In this document: in pieces, positions 58,259 to 64,000 of the stretch
Numbering within the stretch: position 1 is the stretch's first letter
Layout: each line of letters opens with the position of its first letter
Assembly (NCBI GenBank): GCA_027605045.1
Contig: JAQFWX010000045.1
Span: forward strand, 186,001 to 250,000
DNA length: 64,000 nt
Origin: Phallus indusiatus
Taxonomy: Eukaryota > Basidiomycota > Agaricomycetes > Phallales > Phallaceae
Reading direction: 5' to 3'
Made by a program: the position numbers and the translations under genes
Notes under the pieces: model-generated
What the model saw: the letters and a program-made list of their open reading frames with translations, nothing else
Database searches by the model: none
Told to the model about the DNA's origin: nothing

Positions 58259-59611
58259 CTACTGCGGCGGCGGCGGTTGCTTCGTTCCAGCAACCTTAAG
58301 TTTGTCTTCCATTAACTCCTTAAACTCTTCCCGAAGTAATTCTTCTCTACGACTCCGTTCTTCTTTCTGCAATTTGAGAATACCTCTCTTCTCCTCTGCA
58401 CTAATAACTTGATTTTCTTTCCTTAGTCGAACTGCGTTCATTCGTCTGTGTCGACTACCGCTCATAACATAACCAGCTGCTTCAAATGCAGCAATTTGGT
58501 CGGAAGCCAGACCGATTTCACCACGACGAGGGATACGTGCGTTGGTATCATCCGCCAGAAAAGCGGCCATCGCGCTACCTTCACCTCGGAGGAGAGATCC
58601 ACCATAAGACCGTTCGTCCACTTTTGCGGAGGCTTTGAACACAGGCTGAGGCCCGAGTTCTGTATCGGAGTCGTCGTCATCCTGCGGCACGGTGGCTGCT
58701 GCTGCTGCTGTACCATTTTTGATGGTGGTGGTGAGTTCAGCCGTTGAGGACGGAGCCATGAGATGGGTTAACGCATTTGCAGCGGGTTTTTCAACCCATT
58801 GTTCACCTCTGTCGTCATCAGATTCAGGACTAGGTGTTCTAGTCTTCGTCCGACTCCTCCTCCGTCGTCGGCTCTCTTCTTCAACGGATCTAGATCTAGT
58901 TCGCTCCCGTCGTTCATGGTGCCGTCTTCTCTTTGATTCACGGTGTTCCTCTCTTTCTCGGCGTTTATGGGCTCGTTTCTCTTTCCGCCTTCGTTCTTCT
59001 TCTTCAGAGTCTGTTTCTGATGATGATGGTGTCGCAGACCTGTCATGTCGACGACTTCGCTTTTTGGTACGTTTTCTACGGGGTGACCTCGATCTGGATC
59101 TAGACCTTTTCGTTACGAAAAATCAGCAAAACGGATACACGATGGCAGATATATAAAATCATACATGCTGCGTGCCGGAGCCTTTGGTGAGGGGGGCCAT
59201 ATAGAAACTTGCTTGTTATCTCGTAATTGCTGGCGGCTTGATAACAAAAACCATAAGAAAACCCATCCAAAATAATAATAACTGACATAGTACGAACTGT
59301 GTAAACCAATCACTGCCTCCAGTTTGATTATAATTATCTCTCCTTCCTCTTCGTTCGGGATACATGTTACTTTGCGAATGCCAAGGTGCATTGTTCGTTT
59401 CTTTGGAATATTCCTCGTATTCTGGAGAATGTCTGCGACGGCCGTCATAGTAGTCTCTGCCACGCTCTCTTTCCCGACCCGAGCTGTTACTCCGACTCCT
59501 GGTTCGCTTTCGCTCTGGAGTCCGACTACGAGAACGGTAACGAGAGCGATGAGAAGAGTCGCCGTTTCCTTGGGGGACTAAACCCATTCTGCTGGGGTGA
59601 ACGGTGGCCAT
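58259..59611 (-). CDS. NKAP: NKAP family splicing/RNA-binding protein
   Basis: The N-terminus is RS/RD-rich (RSRYRSRSRTPERKRTRSRS). A short middle exon and a second Arg/Glu-rich block (RERTRSRSVEEESRRRRRSR) precede the conserved C-terminal NKAP/UPF0396 domain: RSYGGSLLRGEGSAMAAFLA, then IPRRGEIGLASDQIAAFEAA and GYVMSGSRHRRMNAVRLRKE. Family members bind RNA and spliceosomal proteins, and in animals also repress Notch targets with HDAC3. The C-terminal block is unmistakable. The start at 59611 gives MATVHPSRMGL, in a good context. Tail is PPPPQ. Confidence 0.9.
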
Positions 59612-59801
59612 AGTTGTTGTTCAGTCCGGACTTGATTGCTGAGATAATCTTGTTTAGTAAGCGCCCTTGCTTTGAGAAATCCGAATCGCTGCTCCGCCTT
59701 GCTTTTTAAAGTTCTCCTAGGTGAGTATTTCAGCTTTTTTTCATTGAGATCACAATAAATGATTGGAATTTGTATTTTTAAGCAGGGCATATGAGATAAA
59801 T

Positions 59802-61021
59802 ATGTCTTTATTTAGGCATAGTCTCCAACGCGCTTTTTGCGCTCGATACTCCTCTCGAATGCGGACAACACAACGGTGGAATTCGACAGCTTCCCAAAAT
59901 CCAAACGGTCAAAAAATTGACGACGGCTCCGTAACCTCGACTGCGATCCCACACCTCTCGGGCTCGGATACTCAGACAGTCACAACCAAAAGTAGTCCTG
60001 AAAATGCTGAGCTTGTCGAAGTCGAAGAGGGTGACGAAATAGTTTTAAGTGGAGATGACATTATGAGGATGATGGAGGAAGGCGAAAAAGATGAATCTGA
60101 TGAAACACAATATTTTCTTTCCCCAGACGCTAGTGGTTCTGGCAGCGGTCTCGGACTGACGGGCAGAAATTTGGCAGATCTGACCACCAAACCTTCGCAT
60201 TTCTACGCTCTCCTGACCCTGTGTGGGACAACACTGAACAGCACGTGTTTCAATCCTCCAAACGCGCTCCTTTACGTTACAATTCAAGTGTCTTCGATAC
60301 CAACTGGACACCCATGTTTTTTGACCTAAACGAAATCCACAAAGACCCCGATCCAGAGTTCGATAAACCATTCAATATCGATGATATTGATGAAGTTTCC
60401 GGAGCAAGTTCAGTAGACGAAAATGAAATTCGCTCGCCTTTACATCATCTTCCCATCCCTTATAACGAACTTGACCGCTTGCATCGTTATCCTTTGATTT
60501 CATTACGTCGTACCCATCAGACTGGGAAGGGTAAAGTCCAGTCCCGCTACTCTCTTGTCGTCGTTGGCAACGGAAACGGCCTGGTTGGCATTGGAGAAGG
60601 AAAAGCGGAAGAACCCGCTCAAGCTATGGATAATGCTTTCGCCGAAGCCGTGCGTAATATCGACTACGTGGACAGATTTGAAAACCGTACTCTATGGTCG
60701 GAAATGGAACTCAAATTTGGATCGACTCGATTACACATGCGACCGCGTCCTGTTGGATTCGGTCTCATGTGCGCACCTGGTATTCATCAAATATTCAAGG
60801 CGGCTGGTATCAAAGATGCCAGTGCCAAAATTTGGGGAAGTAGGAATAAAATAAATGTTATTAAAACAACTATTATGATGTTGCATTCCGGACATCAGCC
60901 TCTTGGTATGGGTGATGGTGTTGGTGGTAGAGCGAGAAGACCAGAAAAGAAGGCTGGAATGCGGGGTAGAACTGCTGTCGAGCTAGAACGCGGAAGGAGG
61001 TTGATTGATGCCAGGACATAG
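59802..61021 (+). CDS. MRPS5: Mitochondrial ribosomal protein uS5m
   Basis: About 406 aa. The N-terminus is Arg/Ser-rich and fits a mitochondrial presequence (SLFRHSLQRAFCARYSSRMR). An acidic linker leads to the S5 domains: QSRYSLVVVGNGNGLVGIGE (N-terminal S5 domain with its GxGxGxVGxG loop), then KAEEPAQAMDNAFAEAVRNI and the C-terminal fold GFGLMCAPGIHQIFKAAGIK with DASAKIWGSRNKIN. It is a core protein of the small mitoribosomal subunit. The reading frame changes near 60200 where a T run appears one base short; upstream and downstream frames otherwise fit one gene. Intronless here. Confidence 0.92.
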
Positions 61022-61117
61022 TGTACATATCACAATATTATCAGTAATAATAAAATTACACCCTTTCTTCGTAGCGTGAAATTATTCATGGTATTCATTA
61101 TTACTTTTTGTGTGTAT

Positions 61118-62218
61118 TTACACTTTCTCTCCCGAGTTTTTGCTATGAACTACCTCCCATAACTGATCCCGGATAGTCCAAGGTTCATCAAACCACATCC
61201 GCTTTTCGAAAACAAGATATTCTAGTACTCGCTTTGGTTCAGGTTGAGTAGTCGATGCCCGTGTCGAAATACTCTGAAAAAAGATTCATGAGAAAGAATA
61301 GATTTCTATTATGACATTGAAATTACCTGCAGTGAATCAAATTTCAAGCACGCTTGAACGAACCAACGCGTTCCGAATTTAGGTTCTGTTGGACCATAGT
61401 GACCTTGTAACGTCCGTATCGACACACATTGTACTGGAGAAGAGAGGGAGTGTAATGTCCAATTTAGACTTTTCGACGAGCCTCGGTGTAATGCTTTAGT
61501 TCTCTCGAGGGCTCTTTGTCTATAAAGTCCTTTTGTGAGTTGATTTACGGTTGGGGTGTGTCCTCTGTATTTGATGATTTATTTGCATGCGTAACTGGGA
61601 GCAAAAACTTCTTCTCGCTCACCTGGCGATAGCAGCGTTTAGCTCCTTATAGGTGCTTAATCCTATATCTCGTAAGGGCTCAAGCCATGTTTTGGGACGT
61701 GTCGATGCAGTGCGAAAGACTTGGTATGAGAAGGGTTTTAGTGTCGAATCCCAAGGAAAAGAATGACTTTTCGCTATTCGATGCATTCTGAATCAAGGTT
61801 AAGTGATGAAATAAAGAAACGAAATAATAAAAGTTATACGAGATAGAATTCGAAATTTTGTTGCTTAGGTTATGTTCAAAAGAAGCCCATATTTGCTTTA
61901 TCGTTGTACCTCTTGTAAATATGGACACAGGTACACGGAGATCTGTAAACACCTCGGTCAGTATATAAAAAAGCAGATAGCTAGATAGCAAAATTTACCA
62001 AGCAGATCCAAAGGCAGTCCCCACAAATCGAAGTCTACTAGCTTATGTTGTTCCAGTAGCTTGATTCTTTCTAGTTCTCGGACAACGGTGTCTCCTTGTG
62101 CTTCTAAACTTTTGAGATTCAGACGTCGACCACCCTCCGTGTGTGCATTTGCTCTTTGCGAGCATAAAAACGGGGATAATTTGCTTGTACTTTTCGCGGC
62201 GTTTCGAAAGACGAGCAT
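61118..62218 (-). CDS. Uncharacterised, probable mitochondrial protein
   Basis: Start MLVFRNAAKSTSKLSPFLCS, a basic, Ser/Ala-rich stretch lacking acids and typical of a mitochondrial presequence. Exons continue LVDFDLWGLPLDLLD, VPVSIFTRGTTIKQIWAS, RTASTRPKTWLEPLRDIGLS, NAAIARRTQRALERTKALHR, GTRWFVQACLKFDSLQ and end EPWTIRDQLWEVV before the stop at 61118. No family recognised. It starts back-to-back with MIX17 and ends tail-to-tail with uS5m, so its mitochondrial company fits. Confidence 0.6.
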
Positions 62219-62364
62219 TGACGGGATCGGAACGAATTCGTCCAAAGCCGGCAAGACGCGTGAGTGCGTGCTATAGGTGCCGGTGCTTACTCAGCACATT
62301 TTTTCCAGCATTCTCTTGAACTTTGACCACTACATACCGCTGTATTCAGCTCACCCAGTCTATT

Positions 62365-62972
62365 ATGCCTGTAAGTCCTCATTCTGAGAAGCAAGTATAC
62401 TAAATGGCTCATCTATGTCTCTAGCGTCAATCTCGTTCTCGTCCTGCAGCTCGCCCCGCACCTCCACCTGTGCAAAAGACGCAAACTAGGCCCGCAACAA
62501 CAGCTGCCGCGCCTCCCATGCAAGCACCCCCAGCTCCAGCTCCTCATCCAGGTGCTGCTGCTGCTACCGGAAGCAGTGGCCCAGGGTTAATGGGTCAAAT
62601 GGCCGCCACAGCCGGTAGTGTCGCCATGGGTAGCGTTTTGGGACACGGGCTTTCTTCGATGTTGTTCGGAGGTTCAAGGAGCGCAGAAGCCGTCGAACAG
62701 CCCGTGGCCCAACCTGCCCCTCAACAGCAACAGGCTATGTCTTGTGATTTCCAGGCTAAACGTAATTTCTCCTATTCATTCTATTATTTGTTCATTGGGT
62801 ACTTACTTCTATCTCTTTGCAGAGTTGACAACATGTTTAGAAAGTGGCGACGTTCAAGCTTGTGCTTGGTACATTGATCAATTTAAAGCTGTAAGTTTTT
62901 TAATGGTCAGTTGTGTAGACAATACGAATGACGGATATCCCGTAGTGCCAAGCTGCTGCGAAGCAGTACTAA
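62365..62972 (+). CDS. MIX17: MIX17/CHCHD2 twin CX9C protein
   Basis: Four exons (62365-62370, 62425-62761, 62823-62890, 62946-62972) join in frame to 145 aa. The first exon has only two codons. The N-terminus is Arg-rich (RQSRSRPAAR), followed by a Pro/Ala linker and a glycine-rich hydrophobic segment (GQMAATAGSVAMGSVLGHGL). The C-terminus holds two CX9C pairs (CDFQAKQLTTC and CAWYIDQFKAC), the CHCH fold oxidised by Mia40 in the intermembrane space. Family members support respiratory-chain assembly and stress response. All four Cys are present. Confidence 0.92.
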
Positions 62973-63269
62973 TTTTCACTTGGTCGATATAATCGTAAAG
63001 TAGAATATATATATACTTAAGCATAGGAGATGAAAATATCAGGGTTCAAACGCTTCTGTTGAATTTGCGATCGGCCGTAAATAAGGTTACGGTATTCGCA
63101 TTGAACGTGATGGGAGTCAAGTGGCCTACAAATGCCTAAAATAACTATGCAGCAATTTATGAAAGACACGGTGAATTCCAGATTAAGAGCGATTTGTGCT
63201 CAAGGTTTTATACGTACAATTAGAATTACAAATATAATAAACACAAAGCGACCTTTTAGCCGAACTGGG
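62973..63269. other. Intergenic between convergent genes
   Basis: AT-rich 3' flanks. No gene seen. Confidence 0.5.
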
Positions 63270-63975
63270 TTATTCTTCGTACATACTTTTAACTACATCT
63301 AGAGCTTCTTTATCCAATGTTTCTTTATCCAAATCGTACTTTGGGGAATACGCCGGAATCGCTAGAGCACTGAAATAGATAAGCATAGGCAGTAGAAGTA
63401 GAGCGGCATACCGAGTTATTTTACCTTTGTCGTAAACACTCAATTGCCTTGGTATAATTGTCATCCCTTGCCTCAAAGGTATCACCAGGTTTTTCAAACC
63501 AAGTTATGGCTTCCTCCGCGAGTTGATAAGCCTGCTCCCAGTGCGAAGTAGAAGGACGCGAGACTCTCATCAAACTTGAGGTGGATGCCACCTCAATCTT
63601 CCTTAATCGCTGCAGTTCCTTGTTAGGTCCGAAACTTAGTATAGACAACAATAGAAGGTGATTTACGCTAGAATGTGCCGCTCGGTTTAGTTGAGATAAC
63701 ATCGCCGAACTCGTCTCCTCCGACTATAACCAGAGGTAAGTATGTCTTCCAAGTAACAAGCATTAGACTTATTTTACTCACATCACCATCTTCCCCTCTA
63801 CGAATACTTAAACTCAAACTGCAAGAGATGGCTTCCATGTATGATGTGAATATAAAGCTGAATATTTTGTTCGCGACTGCAAGCAAAATCAGCATACATA
63901 CAAAGATGAAAAATGGAAGCACACACCTGAAATCATTCTCCTGAGCAGATCACGTCTTTCCAAACCCGACTGCAT
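63270..63975 (-). CDS. Uncharacterised protein near the right edge
   Basis: Probable start ATG at 63975 (MQSGLERRDLLRRMIS), but an earlier exon may lie beyond the window. Later exons encode a hydrophobic VNHLLLLSILSFGPNKELQ stretch, SRPSTSHWEQAYQLAEEAIT, WFEKPGDTF, DNYTKAIECLRQ, and after a gt-ag intron IPAYSPKYDLDKETL ending KSMYEE. The repeated amphipathic helices could be TPR-like, unproven. No family recognised. Confidence 0.5.
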
Positions 63976-64000
63976 TGTAGGCTCAGCAAAAATTCTGTCA

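Overview
This window is nuclear DNA from a filamentous basidiomycete, almost certainly an Agaricomycete. The genes carry many short spliceosomal introns (about 45-70 nt). The inventory combines fungal housekeeping genes (ARF-GEF, METTL3-type methyltransferase, AreA-like GATA factor, DCC1, OM14-like, CLIP-170-like, SQS1, SNX3, NKAP, uS5m, MIX17) with families expanded in mushroom-forming fungi (HNH_2 nucleases, MLKL-N-terminal-like helical bundle proteins, APH-like kinases, small secreted proteins). All gene models below were spliced by eye, and exon ends are given where they could be fixed.

Layout. 0.3-6.5 kb: a membrane/secreted orphan and a large Sec7-PH ARF exchange factor, both minus. 7.3-12.4 kb: a recent tandem duplication of about 2.1 kb. 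Each unit carries a plus-strand helical-bundle gene running tail-to-tail into the 3' end of a minus-strand MLKL-N-terminal-like gene. Copy A is damaged and copy B looks intact. 12.4-17.1 kb: METTL3-like m6A writer (plus) and a second MLKL-like gene (minus). 18-21.9 kb: AreA/GAT1-like GATA factor with a gene-poor upstream stretch of about 6 kb. 28-33.7 kb: DCC1, a tiny secreted protein, a third MLKL-like gene and an OM14-like protein. 34-44.5 kb: CLIP-170-like +TIP, SQS1-like G-patch protein and SNX3. 45-52 kb: an accessory block with an NmrA/epimerase-like oxidoreductase, two paralogous HNH_2 nuclease genes, a duplicated fragment of the oxidoreductase 3' end, and a 629-bp solo LTR with 5-bp target duplication inside an intron of the second HNH gene. 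53-64 kb: an orphan gene, an APH-kinase pseudogene, an odd protein kinase, NKAP, mitochondrial uS5, an uncharacterised probable mitochondrial protein, MIX17/CHCHD2 and a gene close to the right edge.

The most interesting signal is the set of helical-bundle genes. Three solo MLKL-N-terminal-like genes and one tandemly duplicated relative lie within 25 kb. The duplicated relative ends in an 18-residue C-terminal repeat present three times in one copy and once in the other. Helical bundle plus short C-terminal repeats recalls fungal regulated-cell-death effectors (HeLo/HELL class), but that link is inference.

A caution: at least seven places in otherwise intact genes need exactly one extra base, usually in a mononucleotide run, to restore the reading frame. 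This looks like deletion-type assembly error rather than mass pseudogenisation and should be settled before any gene here is called dead.
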